Shown: positions 16,447 through 24,866 of the stretch, in pieces
Layout: every line of letters begins with the position of its first letter
How positions within the stretch are numbered: position 1 is the stretch's first letter
Assembly: GCF_014645815.1 (NCBI RefSeq)
Contig: NZ_BMML01000001.1
Coordinates: 682,395-746,394 of the forward strand
Length of the DNA stretch: 64,000 nucleotides
Direction: 5' to 3'
DNA from: Streptomyces fuscichromogenes
GTDB lineage: Bacteria; Actinomycetota; Actinomycetes; Streptomycetales; Streptomycetaceae
Notes under the pieces: model-generated
The model's database searches: none
The model's input: only the letters and a program-made list of their open reading frames with translations
Told to the model about the DNA's origin: nothing
Made by a program: the position numbers and the translations under genes

Positions 16447-17327
16447 TCACCGAGATCGCCCCCGACACCGCACCCGTGGTGTCCGGGCCCGCCCGGCCGG
16501 GGAAGCGGCGCCGCGCCTGGGACGAGGTCCCCCGCTGGCAGATCTACCTCCCTCTCGGGAGCTACCTCCTCTTCACCCTGATCCCCTTCTACTGGATCCT
16601 GCTCTTCGCCCTGCGCCCGGCCGGCTCCACCTCGCTGGTCCCCTGGCCGGTCACCTTCGACCACTTCCGGAAGGTGTGGACCGAGCGCAGCTTCGCCACC
16701 TACTTCACCAACAGCGTCTACGTCGGAGTCGCCACCCTGGTGCTGACCACGGTGGTCGCGCTGGCCGGCGGCTACGCCCTGGCCCGCTTCGACTTCCGGC
16801 TCAAGCGCGGCTTCCTGCTGGCCCTGCTCTGCTCCCAGTTCGTGCCGGGCGCGCTGCTCCTCGTCCCGCTCTTCCAGATCTTCGCCAGGCTCCAGATGAT
16901 CAACTCCCTGGGCAGTGTGATCATCGCCGAGACGGTCTTCCAGCTTCCGCTGTCGATGATCCTGATCAGCGGCTTCATCAGGAACGTGCCGTACTCCCTG
17001 GAGGAGGCCGCCTGGGTCGACGGCTGCAACCGGCTCACCGCCTTCCGGATCGTCGTCCTGCCGCTGCTGCGGCCCGGCCTGATCGCGGTCGGCTCCTTCG
17101 CCTTCGTGCACGCCTGGAACCACTTCCTGTTCGCCCTGATGTTCCTCTCCGACCAGAGCAAGCAGACCATCCCGGTCGGCCTCAACACCCTGATGAGCGC
17201 CGACAGCGTGGACCTGGGCGCGCTGGCCGCGGGCGGGATCATCGCCGCGGTACCCGTCGTGATCGTCTTCGCCTTCATCCAGAAGTGGCTGATCACCGGC
17301 TTCAGCGCGGGGGCGGTGAAGGGATGA
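16443..17327 (+). CDS. Sugar ABC transporter permease, MalG/UgpE type
   Basis: The 294-residue permease opens with a cytoplasmic stretch of about 38 residues (APVVSGPARPGKRRRAW), then LPLGSYLLFTLIPFYWILL. The EAA loop LEEAAWVDGCNRLTAFRIVVLPLL is well formed, and the protein ends with the usual WLITGFSAGAVKG. The start is GTG at 16443, overlapping the upstream TGA. It forms the membrane channel with the preceding permease. No ATPase gene is present, as is common for Streptomyces CUT1 systems that share MsiK. Confidence 0.9.
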   Translation: MITEIAPDTAPVVSGPARPGKRRRAWDEVPRWQIYLPLGSYLLFTLIPFYWILLFALRPAGSTSLVPWPVTFDHFRKVWTERSFATYFTNSVYVGVATLVLTTVVALAGGYALARFDFRLKRGFLLALLCSQFVPGALLLVPLFQIFARLQMINSLGSVIIAETVFQLPLSMILISGFIRNVPYSLEEAAWVDGCNRLTAFRIVVLPLLRPGLIAVGSFAFVHAWNHFLFALMFLSDQSKQTIPVGLNTLMSADSVDLGALAAGGIIAAVPVVIVFAFIQKWLITGFSAGAVKG

Positions 17328-17348
17328 GACACCTTTCGGACTGCTCGG

Positions 17349-17362
17349 GGCAAACGCTTACC
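17349..17362 (+). promoter_or_regulatory. LacI-like operator site before the Gfo/Idh gene
   Basis: GGCAAACGCTTACC is an imperfect dyad (10 of 14 positions symmetric) centred 42 bp before the GTG start at 17398. Its core resembles the palindromes at 15438 and 15465, so the same repressor may act at both places. An internal promoter could lie in this 70-base gap. Confidence 0.35.
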
Positions 17363-17397
17363 CTGCACCCAAAGATCCACTGCGCAGGGAGGATGCT

Positions 17398-18546
17398 GTG
17401 AACTCTTCGACCATCGACCTCGTCCTGGCGGGCGCACGCGGCCACGGCCGCTGGCACCTGGAGAACATCCGCCGGCTCCAGGACAAGGGCGTGGTACGGC
17501 TCGCCGGGATCTGCGAGCTGACCCCGCTGGGCGCGGACGAGTTGCCGGAGGGGCTCGGCGAGCCCGCCCAGTCCGCCGACTTCGGCGCGCTGCTCGACGC
17601 GACCGGGGCCCGGATCGCCGTGATCTGCACGCCGATCCCCACCCACACGGACCTGGCCCTGGCGGCCGCCGAGCGGGGCGTGCACGTGCTCCTGGAGAAG
17701 CCGCCGGCGCCGTCGTACGCCGAGTTCCGGCGGATGGCCGACGGGGTCGCCAAGGCGGGCGTGGCCTGCCAGATCGGCTTCCAGTCGCTGGGCTCGCACG
17801 CCGTCCCCGCGATCCGGCGGCTGATCGCGGAGGGCGCGGTCGGAGACGTGGTGGGGGTGGGCGGCGCGGGTGCCTGGGCCCGTCCCGAGTCCTACTACCG
17901 GCGGGCGCCCTGGGCCGGCAAGCGGCGGCTGAACGGCGTCGACGTCGTCGACGGGGTCCTCACCAACCCCCTCGCGCACGCCGTCGCCACCGGCCTCGCC
18001 CTGCTCGGCACCGACCGCGCCGAGGACGTCACCGGCATCGAGACCGAGCTGCTGCGCGCCAACGACATCGAGTCCGACGACACCTCCTGCGTCCGCGTCA
18101 GCACCCCGCGCGGCCCGGTCACGGTCGCCGCCACCCTCTGCGCCGAGGAACCCGGGGACCCGTACGTCGTGGTGCACGGCACCACCGGCCGGATCACCCA
18201 CTGGTACAAGCAGGACCGGGTGCTGGTGCAGCGGGCGGGCCACGGCCCGGAGGAGACCGAGTACGGCAGCACGGACCTGCTGGAGAACCTCGCCGACCAT
18301 CTCACCACCGGCGCCGACCTGCTGGTGGAGCCGGACGCGACCGGCGCCTTCATGAAGGTCGTTGAAGCGATTCGACTGGCCGGCGACCCGGCCGCGCTGC
18401 CCGCCGACGCCTGGCACTACCTGCCCGAGGCGGAGCGCCGGGTGGTGACCGGCATCGACGCACTGGTCACGGCCAGTGCCGACACCCTCTCCCTCTACTC
18501 CGAACTGGGCGTCCCCTGGGCCCCGCCGAACGGGGTGCGCACATGA
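17398..18546 (+). CDS. Gfo/Idh/MocA family NAD(P)-dependent sugar oxidoreductase
   Basis: The 382-residue enzyme has an N-terminal Rossmann fold with AGARGHGRWH at 11-20 and the family pair Glu100-Lys101 (LLEKPPAPS). A C-terminal alpha/beta substrate domain follows. The family includes the L-arabinose 1-dehydrogenase AraA of Azospirillum as well as inositol and glucose-fructose enzymes. With an AraC-like dehydratase and AraD-like enzyme in the same operon, oxidation of an imported aldose at C1 is the attractive role, but unproven. The GTG start has GGGAGGA seven bases upstream. The next gene overlaps its stop (ATGA). Confidence 0.8.
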   Translation: MNSSTIDLVLAGARGHGRWHLENIRRLQDKGVVRLAGICELTPLGADELPEGLGEPAQSADFGALLDATGARIAVICTPIPTHTDLALAAAERGVHVLLEKPPAPSYAEFRRMADGVAKAGVACQIGFQSLGSHAVPAIRRLIAEGAVGDVVGVGGAGAWARPESYYRRAPWAGKRRLNGVDVVDGVLTNPLAHAVATGLALLGTDRAEDVTGIETELLRANDIESDDTSCVRVSTPRGPVTVAATLCAEEPGDPYVVVHGTTGRITHWYKQDRVLVQRAGHGPEETEYGSTDLLENLADHLTTGADLLVEPDATGAFMKVVEAIRLAGDPAALPADAWHYLPEAERRVVTGIDALVTASADTLSLYSELGVPWAPPNGVRT

Positions 18547-20057
18547 CCGAAGACGGCCCGACGTACACCAACCCCGTCCTGAACGCCGACTGGTCCGACC
18601 CGGACGTCGTCTGCGTCGGCGACGACTTCTACCTCACCGCCTCCAGCTTCGGCCGCGCCCCCGGCCTGCCGCTGCTGCACTCCCGCGACCTGGTCGGCTG
18701 GACCCTGGTCGGTCACGCCCTCGAACGCCTCGAACCCGAGGAGGAGTTCGCCGCCCCGCGCCATGACCGCGGGGTCTGGGCACCCTCCTTACGCCACCAC
18801 GACGACCGCTTCTGGATCTTCTGGGGCGACCCCGACCAGGGCATCTTCCAGGTCAACGCCCCCGAGATCAGGGGCCCCTGGAGCGCTCCGCACCTGGTGA
18901 AGGAGGGCCGGGGACTCATCGACCCCTGCCCGCTGTGGGACGACGAGACCGGCGAGGCGTACCTCGTCCACGCCTGGGCGAAGTCCCGCTCCGGCGTCGA
19001 CAACCGCCTGACCGGCCACCGGATGCACCCCGACGGCACCTCGCTGCTCGACGCCGGCAAGGTGATCGTGGACGGGGACCGGATACCGGGGTGGTTCACC
19101 CTGGAGGGCCCCAAGCTGCACCGGCACGACGGCTGGTTCTGGATCCTCGCCCCCGCCGGGGGAGTGGCCACCGGCTGGCAGGGCGCCCTGCGCTCCCGCG
19201 GCTTCTTCGGGCCGTACGAGGAGCGGATCGTCCTGGAGCAGCGGGACACCGACGTCAACGGACCCCACCAGGGCGGCTGGGTGCGGACCCGGGCCGGCGA
19301 GGACTGGTTCCTGCACTTCCAGCAGCGCGGGGCGTACGGCAGGGTCGTCCACCTCCAGCCGATGCGGTGGGGCGCGGACGGCTGGCCGGTGATCGGGGAC
19401 GGCGGCGCGCCCGTCGCCGTCCACCCGAAGCCCGCTCTGCCGCGGCAGCCGCCCGCCGCGCCCGCCACCGACGACGCCTTCCCCGGCGGGCGGTTCGGCC
19501 GGCAGTGGCAGTGGACGGCCAACCCGGGTACGGGCTGGGCCACCCAGCACTCCGGGGACGGCCTGCGGCTCGCGTGCGTGCGCTCGGGGGATGCGCACGA
19601 CCTGCGACGGCTGCCGCACGTACTGACCCAGCGGCTGCCCGGGACGCCATGCCTGGTCGAGGTCGGTCTGCGGCTGGACAGCGCCGAGCCGGGAGCGCGG
19701 GCGGGGCTCGCGGTGCTCGGGGACGCGTTCGGCTGGATCGGGCTGGAACGCGGGCCGGGCGGGGGCGTGCGGCTCGTGCACCGGTTCGCGGAGGCCGCCG
19801 CCGACCGGGAACGGGACGCGGGCCCCGCGCGGCCCGCGCCCGGGGGACAGGCCCGGCTGCGGATCGAGATCGGCGCGGGCGCGCGCTGCCGGTTCGCGTA
19901 CGACGCCGGGGCGGGCCCCGTGCCGTCCGGACCGGTGTTCGCCGCCACGCCCTGGCGCTGGGTCGGCGCCCTGCTCGGGCTCTTCGCCGCCGCGCCCGAG
20001 GGACCGGGCGCCGCCGGGGCCGCCACCTTCACACACTTCCGCGTCACTCCCTGCTGA
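18543..20057 (+). CDS. Glycoside hydrolase family 43 enzyme (beta-xylosidase / arabinosidase-like)
   Basis: The 504-residue protein has a five-bladed propeller with the GH43 acid triad: Asp19 (WSDPDV), Asp127 (LIDPCPLW) and Glu188 (LEGPK). A C-terminal beta-sandwich (about 320-504) of the GH43_C2 type follows, starting after PRQPPAAPAT. No signal peptide is seen, so it should work inside on imported oligosaccharides, releasing arabinose or xylose. It overlaps the Gfo/Idh gene, linking release and oxidation of the sugar. The sugar specificity and linkage remain open. Confidence 0.85.
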   Translation: MTEDGPTYTNPVLNADWSDPDVVCVGDDFYLTASSFGRAPGLPLLHSRDLVGWTLVGHALERLEPEEEFAAPRHDRGVWAPSLRHHDDRFWIFWGDPDQGIFQVNAPEIRGPWSAPHLVKEGRGLIDPCPLWDDETGEAYLVHAWAKSRSGVDNRLTGHRMHPDGTSLLDAGKVIVDGDRIPGWFTLEGPKLHRHDGWFWILAPAGGVATGWQGALRSRGFFGPYEERIVLEQRDTDVNGPHQGGWVRTRAGEDWFLHFQQRGAYGRVVHLQPMRWGADGWPVIGDGGAPVAVHPKPALPRQPPAAPATDDAFPGGRFGRQWQWTANPGTGWATQHSGDGLRLACVRSGDAHDLRRLPHVLTQRLPGTPCLVEVGLRLDSAEPGARAGLAVLGDAFGWIGLERGPGGGVRLVHRFAEAAADRERDAGPARPAPGGQARLRIEIGAGARCRFAYDAGAGPVPSGPVFAATPWRWVGALLGLFAAAPEGPGAAGAATFTHFRVTPC

Positions 20058-20081
20058 CATCCGACAGAAGAGAGCCGATCG

Positions 20082-21428
20082 ATGAAGAGCAGCATCCGCA
20101 GAAGCACCCGCAGAAGCAGGCGCGCGGCCGTCGCCGTCGCCCTGGGCTCCGTGCTCGCGCTGACCGCCACCGCCTGCGGTGACAACGGCAGCGGCAGCGC
20201 GGGGGGCAAGGGCGGCGAGGGCTCGGGGAAGGGCACGATCACCTTCTGGGACAACAACGGCGGTGTCCGCACCGACGTCTGGAAGGAGATCATCGCCGAC
20301 TTCGAGAAGGCCAACCCGGACATCAAGGTGAAGTACGTGGGTGTGCCGGCCGCCAGTGTCCAGTCCAAGTACGACACCGCGATCCAGGGCGGCGGACTGC
20401 CCGACGTCGGCGGGGTCGGCACCGCGATGCTCGCGGAGATCGCCGCGCAGGGCGCGCTGGAGCCGCTGGACAGCCGGCTCGCGAAGAGCACGCTGAACGG
20501 CAAGCTCAACGAGAAGTTCCTGGACAGCGTGAAGTCCGCGGGCGGCGACGGGAAGACGTACTCCGTGCCGACCTCCGCGAACAACGGCACGCTCTGGTAC
20601 CGGACCGACCTGTTCAGCGCGGCCCAGCTGGACCCGCCGACCACCTGGACGAAGTTCTACGCGGCCGCCGGCAAGCTCACCGACCAGGCGAAGAACAGGT
20701 TCGGGTACACCATCCGGGGCGGCGAGGGATCCATCGCCCAGGCACTGGACGCCATGTACGGGCAGAGCGGGATCACCTCCTTCTGGAACGGTGACAAGAC
20801 CACCGTCGACGACCCGAAGAACGTCGCCGCCCTGGAGAAGTACGTCGGGCTGTACAAGAAGGACACCCCGTCCGCCGACGTCAACAACGACTTCACCAAG
20901 ATGGTCGCGCAGTGGGATTCCGGCACGATCGGGATGCTGAGCCACAACCTCGGTTCCTACGCGGACCACGAGAAGGCGCTGAGCGGGAAGTTCAAGGGAA
21001 TCCCGAATCCGACGCTGGACGACGGGACCCGGGTTCAGGTGTCCAATCCGGTGGACGGTCTCGGGCTCTTCAAGGTCGGCAAGAACAAGGCCGCCGCCTG
21101 GAAGTTCATCGAGTTCGCCGCTTCCCACGAGGCCAACAGCAAGTGGAACGAGTCGGCGGGGCAGGTGCCGGCGAACAACGAGGCCGCGCAGGACGCGTGG
21201 GTGCAGGCGTCGGAGCCGACGAAGCTGGCCGCCGAGGCGCTCAACGGGGCCACGACGAAGATCGTGCAGCTTCCCTACTACCTGCCGGACTGGAACACCA
21301 TTTCCAAGGCCGACAACGAGCCGAACTTCCAGAAGGTGCTGCTCGGGAAGACGACCGCGAAGGAGTTCCTGGGCACGCTGGCCGACCAGCTCGACAAGGC
21401 CCAGGCGGACTGGAAGGCACATCACTGA
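20082..21428 (+). CDS. Sugar ABC transporter lipoprotein binding protein
   Basis: The 448-residue family 1 binding protein has an Arg-rich n-region (RRSTRRSRRAA), hydrophobic core and lipobox TATAC; Cys32 is the likely lipid site. The mature protein contains ITFWDNNGG and the ligand-region words NNGTLWYRTDLF. It is separated from its permeases by the Gfo/Idh and GH43 genes but lies in the same operon. An extended hairpin follows its stop (21446-21489), which may lower expression of the downstream esterase and lyase genes relative to this abundant protein. Confidence 0.9.
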   Translation: MKSSIRRSTRRSRRAAVAVALGSVLALTATACGDNGSGSAGGKGGEGSGKGTITFWDNNGGVRTDVWKEIIADFEKANPDIKVKYVGVPAASVQSKYDTAIQGGGLPDVGGVGTAMLAEIAAQGALEPLDSRLAKSTLNGKLNEKFLDSVKSAGGDGKTYSVPTSANNGTLWYRTDLFSAAQLDPPTTWTKFYAAAGKLTDQAKNRFGYTIRGGEGSIAQALDAMYGQSGITSFWNGDKTTVDDPKNVAALEKYVGLYKKDTPSADVNNDFTKMVAQWDSGTIGMLSHNLGSYADHEKALSGKFKGIPNPTLDDGTRVQVSNPVDGLGLFKVGKNKAAAWKFIEFAASHEANSKWNESAGQVPANNEAAQDAWVQASEPTKLAAEALNGATTKIVQLPYYLPDWNTISKADNEPNFQKVLLGKTTAKEFLGTLADQLDKAQADWKAHH

Positions 21429-21445
21429 GATCGGTTGCGGGGAGC

Positions 21446-21489
21446 TGCGGGTCCGTCGTGGCTGGTCGCGCCCACGCGGCGGACCCGCA
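21446..21489 (+). terminator. Hairpin after the binding-protein gene (dispersed-repeat member)
   Basis: TGCGGGTCCG (21446-21455) pairs with CGGACCCGCA (21480-21489) across a 24-base loop that contains CTGGTCGCGCCCACGCGG, words typical of a dispersed Streptomyces intergenic repeat. There is no T-run, so it is more likely a processing or attenuating structure within the operon than a full terminator. Confidence 0.5.
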
Positions 21490-21540
21490 AATCGATACAG
21501 CCCCGCGCCCCCAGGACAGAGACCTGAAAGGTGCACCCTC

Positions 21541-22314
21541 GTGTCCCTTACGCGCAGGCAGGTGACTTCCGCGGCCTTGGCCGCCGTTCCTCTCGCCGGA
21601 CGGTCGCCGGGGAGGAAACCGAGAACCCTCTACATCGCCGGTGATTCCACCGCCGCCCAGAAATACGCCGACGCGGCTCCGGAGACCGGGTGGGGAATGG
21701 CGCTCCCCTTCTTCCTCCGGAACGAGACAACCGTCTCCAACCAGGCCGTGAACGGCCGGAGTTCCAAGAGCTTCGTCGACGAGGGACGGCTGGACGCCAT
21801 CCTCGCCGCCATCCGGCCGCACGATCTGCTCCTCGTCCAGTTCGCGCACAACGACGAGAAGAGCACCGATCCCACCCGGTACACCGAGCCCTGGAGCACC
21901 TACCAGGACTATCTGCGGCTCTACATCGAAGGCGCCCGCGCGCACGGGGCCCGGCCGGTCCTCGCCACCCCCGTCGAGCGGCGGCGGTTCGACGCCGACG
22001 GCAACGCCGTGCCGACCCATGGCGACTACCCGGCGGCGATGCGTGCGCTGGCCGGGCAGGAGCACGTGGCGCTGCTCGACATAGAGGCGCTGTCGCTCGC
22101 GCTGTGGCAGTCGCTCGGGGTCGAGGCGACCAAGACGTACTTCAACTGGACCGACACCGAGCAGGACAACACGCACTTCAACCCGCCGGGGGCCATCGCC
22201 GTGGCCCGGCTCGTGGCGCAGGAGCTGCTGCGCACCCGGGTGCTGGCCCGGCACGACGTCGTCCGGCTGCACGAGGACATACCGACGTCCTGGATCACCT
22301 GGCCACCCGCATAG
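21541..22314 (+). CDS. Rhamnogalacturonan acetylesterase (SGNH/CE12 type)
   Basis: The 257-residue SGNH hydrolase carries block I GDSTA (Ser36), Asn71-Gly72 (VNGRSS), FAHND (Asn104) and the catalytic pair Asp209 and His212 in DNTHFN. CE12 enzymes remove acetyl groups from rhamnogalacturonan I of pectin. The N-terminus SLTRRQVTSAALAAVPLAG looks like a short twin-arginine export signal. The start is GTG at 21541. It begins the block of secreted pectin enzymes and is followed 17 bases later by a pectate lyase gene. Confidence 0.82.
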   Translation: MSLTRRQVTSAALAAVPLAGRSPGRKPRTLYIAGDSTAAQKYADAAPETGWGMALPFFLRNETTVSNQAVNGRSSKSFVDEGRLDAILAAIRPHDLLLVQFAHNDEKSTDPTRYTEPWSTYQDYLRLYIEGARAHGARPVLATPVERRRFDADGNAVPTHGDYPAAMRALAGQEHVALLDIEALSLALWQSLGVEATKTYFNWTDTEQDNTHFNPPGAIAVARLVAQELLRTRVLARHDVVRLHEDIPTSWITWPPA

Positions 22315-22331
22315 CCGAGGAGAACCGCACA

Positions 22332-23648
22332 GTGCGTACACAGATATGTCATGGACGCGTCATAGGCGCGCTGGCCGGCTGCACGGCTCTCGTCCTGGCC
22401 GTGACCGGGACCGCCCAGGCCGCCGCCCCGCACCGGACCGCGCTCGACCGCCAGGTGCTCGCCGCCAACGACGGCTGGGGCTCGGCCGGCACCGGGACCA
22501 CCGGCGGGGCCGCCGCCGACGCCGCGCACGTCTACACCGTCACCACCTGGGACGATTTCAAGGCCGCCCTCGCCGACGGCGGCAGCGCGCCGAAGATCGT
22601 CAGGGTCGTGGGGACCATCGACGCGGACGGGCCGAGCTGCGACTCGTTCGCCGTGCCCGGCTACGACTTCGCCGCCTACCTCGCCACGTACTCACCCGAG
22701 GCCTGGGGCCACTCCACCAACCTCGACAACGAGCCCGACGACAGCCCGGAGGGGCTGCGCCGCGCCTCCCAGGCCCAGCAGGACGCCTACATCAAGGCCT
22801 ACGTCCCGGCCAACACCACCATCGTCGGCATCGGCAAGGACGCCGGCTTCAAGGGCGCCAGCCTGCAGATCAAGGCCGTCGACAACGTCATCGTCCGCAA
22901 CCTGGCGTTCGAGAGCCCCCTCGACTGCTTCCCGCAGTGGGACCCGACCGACACCGCCGACGGCAACTGGAACTCCGAGTACGACAGCGCGGTGATCTAC
23001 GGGGCGACCCATGTCTGGATGGACCACGACACGTTCACCGACGGGGACCACCCGGACAGCACGCTGCCGTACTACTTCGGGCGGATCTACGAGCAGCACG
23101 ACGGCGAACTGGACATCGTCAAGGGCGCCGACTACGTCACCGCCTCCTGGAACGTCTTCGAGGACCACGACAAGACGATCCTGATCGGCAACAGCGACAG
23201 CGCGTCCACGGCGGCCGTCGACCGGGGGCACCTCAAGGTCACCTTCCACCACAACCTGTTCGCCAACCTGGTGGAGCGGGCCCCGCGGGTGCGGTTCGGG
23301 CAGGTCGACTCCTACAACAACCACTTCGTCGCCGAGGACGGCTACGGCTACAGCTACGGCATCGGCATGGAGTCCCAACTCGTCGCCGAGCACAACGCGT
23401 TCACCCTCGCGGACGGGATCGGCGCAGGCACGATCCTGAAGAAGTGGAAGGAGGCGCCGCTCACCGCCGACGACAACTACGTCAACGGTGCACCGACGGA
23501 CCTCATCGCCGTCCACAACACCGAGGTGCCCGGCGAGATCCTCCAGTCCGGCGCCGGCTGGACCCCGACCCTGCGCACGAGGATCGACCCGGCACAGGCC
23601 GTGCCGCGCATCGTCGACTGCGGCGCGGGCGCCGGCCGCCTGCGCTGA
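22332..23648 (+). CDS. Secreted pectate lyase, family PL1
   Basis: The 438-residue protein begins with a signal peptide ending near TGTAQAAAP. The parallel beta-helix part shows the PL1 words VWMDHDTFTDG and DGELDIVKGADYVTASWN (calcium-binding Asp residues). LVERAPRVRFG carries Arg316, the equivalent of the catalytic Arg, and Arg321. It should cleave polygalacturonate by calcium-dependent beta-elimination outside the cell. The GTG start follows GAGGAGAA by a few bases. It is in the middle of the esterase and lyase block, probably co-transcribed. Confidence 0.88.
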   Translation: MRTQICHGRVIGALAGCTALVLAVTGTAQAAAPHRTALDRQVLAANDGWGSAGTGTTGGAAADAAHVYTVTTWDDFKAALADGGSAPKIVRVVGTIDADGPSCDSFAVPGYDFAAYLATYSPEAWGHSTNLDNEPDDSPEGLRRASQAQQDAYIKAYVPANTTIVGIGKDAGFKGASLQIKAVDNVIVRNLAFESPLDCFPQWDPTDTADGNWNSEYDSAVIYGATHVWMDHDTFTDGDHPDSTLPYYFGRIYEQHDGELDIVKGADYVTASWNVFEDHDKTILIGNSDSASTAAVDRGHLKVTFHHNLFANLVERAPRVRFGQVDSYNNHFVAEDGYGYSYGIGMESQLVAEHNAFTLADGIGAGTILKKWKEAPLTADDNYVNGAPTDLIAVHNTEVPGEILQSGAGWTPTLRTRIDPAQAVPRIVDCGAGAGRLR

Positions 23649-23749
23649 CACCTCCCGGGGCCGGGGCGGCGCGCGCCCCGGCCCCCACCCCCCACGGCAA
23701 AGGACGTACCGCCACCTCCCTTTCCCCGCCACCGTCAAGGAGCACCCGC

Positions 23750-24865
23750 ATGTCCTGGCCCCACCTTCCCCTGTCCAGACGGGGTTTCCTGCTCGCGGGC
23801 GCCGGGGCGGGCGCCGCGCTCGGCCTGGCCGCCCTCCCCGCGCACGCCTCGGGCCGCCCCTTCGGCCGCTACGGCTCCCCGGAGCGCCGCCTCACCCCGC
23901 AGACCCTCTACGTCGACCCGTACGGGCGCGGCGACTTCACCACCGTCCAGGCCGCCGTCACCGCCGCCACCGGCAGCGGACGGACCCTGGTCCTCGCCCC
24001 GGGCGTCTACCGGGAGACGGTGGCCGCCGACACCACCCGTACCGAGGCCACCTGGATCGGCGCCGCCGAGAACCCGCGTGACGTCGTCATCGTCTACGAC
24101 AAGGCGGCCGGCACCCCCAGGCCGGGCGGCGGGACGTACGGCACCACCGGGTCCGCCACCGTCACCGTGCAGGGCGACGGCTTCACCGCCCGCTGGATCA
24201 CCTTCGCCAACGACTGGCTGCGCGCCGACCACCCCGACATCAGCGGGACGCAGGCCGTGGCCGTCAAGGTGCAGGGCGACCGCAGCGCCTTCCACCACTG
24301 CCGCTTCCTCGGCCACCAGGACACCCTGTACGCCGACTCGACGGCCCTCGGCGTCCTCGCCCGGCAGTACTTCGCGCACTGCTACGTCGAGGGCGACGTC
24401 GACTTCGTCTTCGGGCGGGCCACGGCGGTGTACGAGGGCTGCCACTTCCGCACCCTGGACCGCGCCGACCTCGCCGCCGCCCCGTACGGGTTCGTCCTCG
24501 CGCCCTCGACGGCGGGCGCCAACCCGCGCGGCTACCTGGTGACCCGCGGCCGGGTGAGCAGTGCGGCCCCGGACGCCTTCTACAAGCTGGCCCGGCCCTG
24601 GGTGCCCAGCTCCGACACCACCGCCCGGCCCTCCCTCGTCGTCCGGGACACCGTCCTCGGTCCCGGGATCGACGCCGTCGCCCCCTACACCGACATGTCG
24701 GCGAGCTTCCCCTGGCAGTCCATGCGGTTCGCCGAGTACCGCAACACCGGACCGGGCGCGGTCGTCTCCGTCCCCGAGAACCGGCCCCAACTCACCGACG
24801 AGCAGGCCGGGTCGGCGACCCGGGAGACCTACCTCGGCGACTGGACCCCGTGGCAGGGGTGCTGA
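23750..24865 (+). CDS. Secreted pectinesterase with Tat signal
   Basis: The 371-residue CE8 enzyme removes methyl groups from pectin, making substrate for the pectate lyases. The N-terminus SRRGFLLAGAGAG fits a twin-arginine signal, ending about residue 34. Active-site residues are in place: Asp191 (GHQDTLY), Asp218 (GDVDFVFG) and Arg282 (KLARPW). GTQAVAV near 166-172 carries the family Gln. The gene starts about 100 bases after the PL1 lyase, in a GC-rich gap, and is followed one base after its stop by a close paralogue. Confidence 0.9.
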   Translation: MSWPHLPLSRRGFLLAGAGAGAALGLAALPAHASGRPFGRYGSPERRLTPQTLYVDPYGRGDFTTVQAAVTAATGSGRTLVLAPGVYRETVAADTTRTEATWIGAAENPRDVVIVYDKAAGTPRPGGGTYGTTGSATVTVQGDGFTARWITFANDWLRADHPDISGTQAVAVKVQGDRSAFHHCRFLGHQDTLYADSTALGVLARQYFAHCYVEGDVDFVFGRATAVYEGCHFRTLDRADLAAAPYGFVLAPSTAGANPRGYLVTRGRVSSAAPDAFYKLARPWVPSSDTTARPSLVVRDTVLGPGIDAVAPYTDMSASFPWQSMRFAEYRNTGPGAVVSVPENRPQLTDEQAGSATRETYLGDWTPWQGC

Positions 24866-24866
24866 C

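Noticed and set aside
18362..18375. Another LacI-like dyad (TTGAAGCGATTCGA) inside the Gfo/Idh gene
   Set aside because: The dyad is imperfect and encodes a common V-E-A-I-R peptide; codon constraint explains it better than an operator.
18789..21536. A very long minus-strand open frame (about 915 codons) opposite the GH43 and binding-protein genes
   Set aside because: It is an antisense shadow produced by high third-position GC. The plus strand encodes complete families with motifs, while the antisense product is low-complexity Arg/Gly/Val-rich with no domain.
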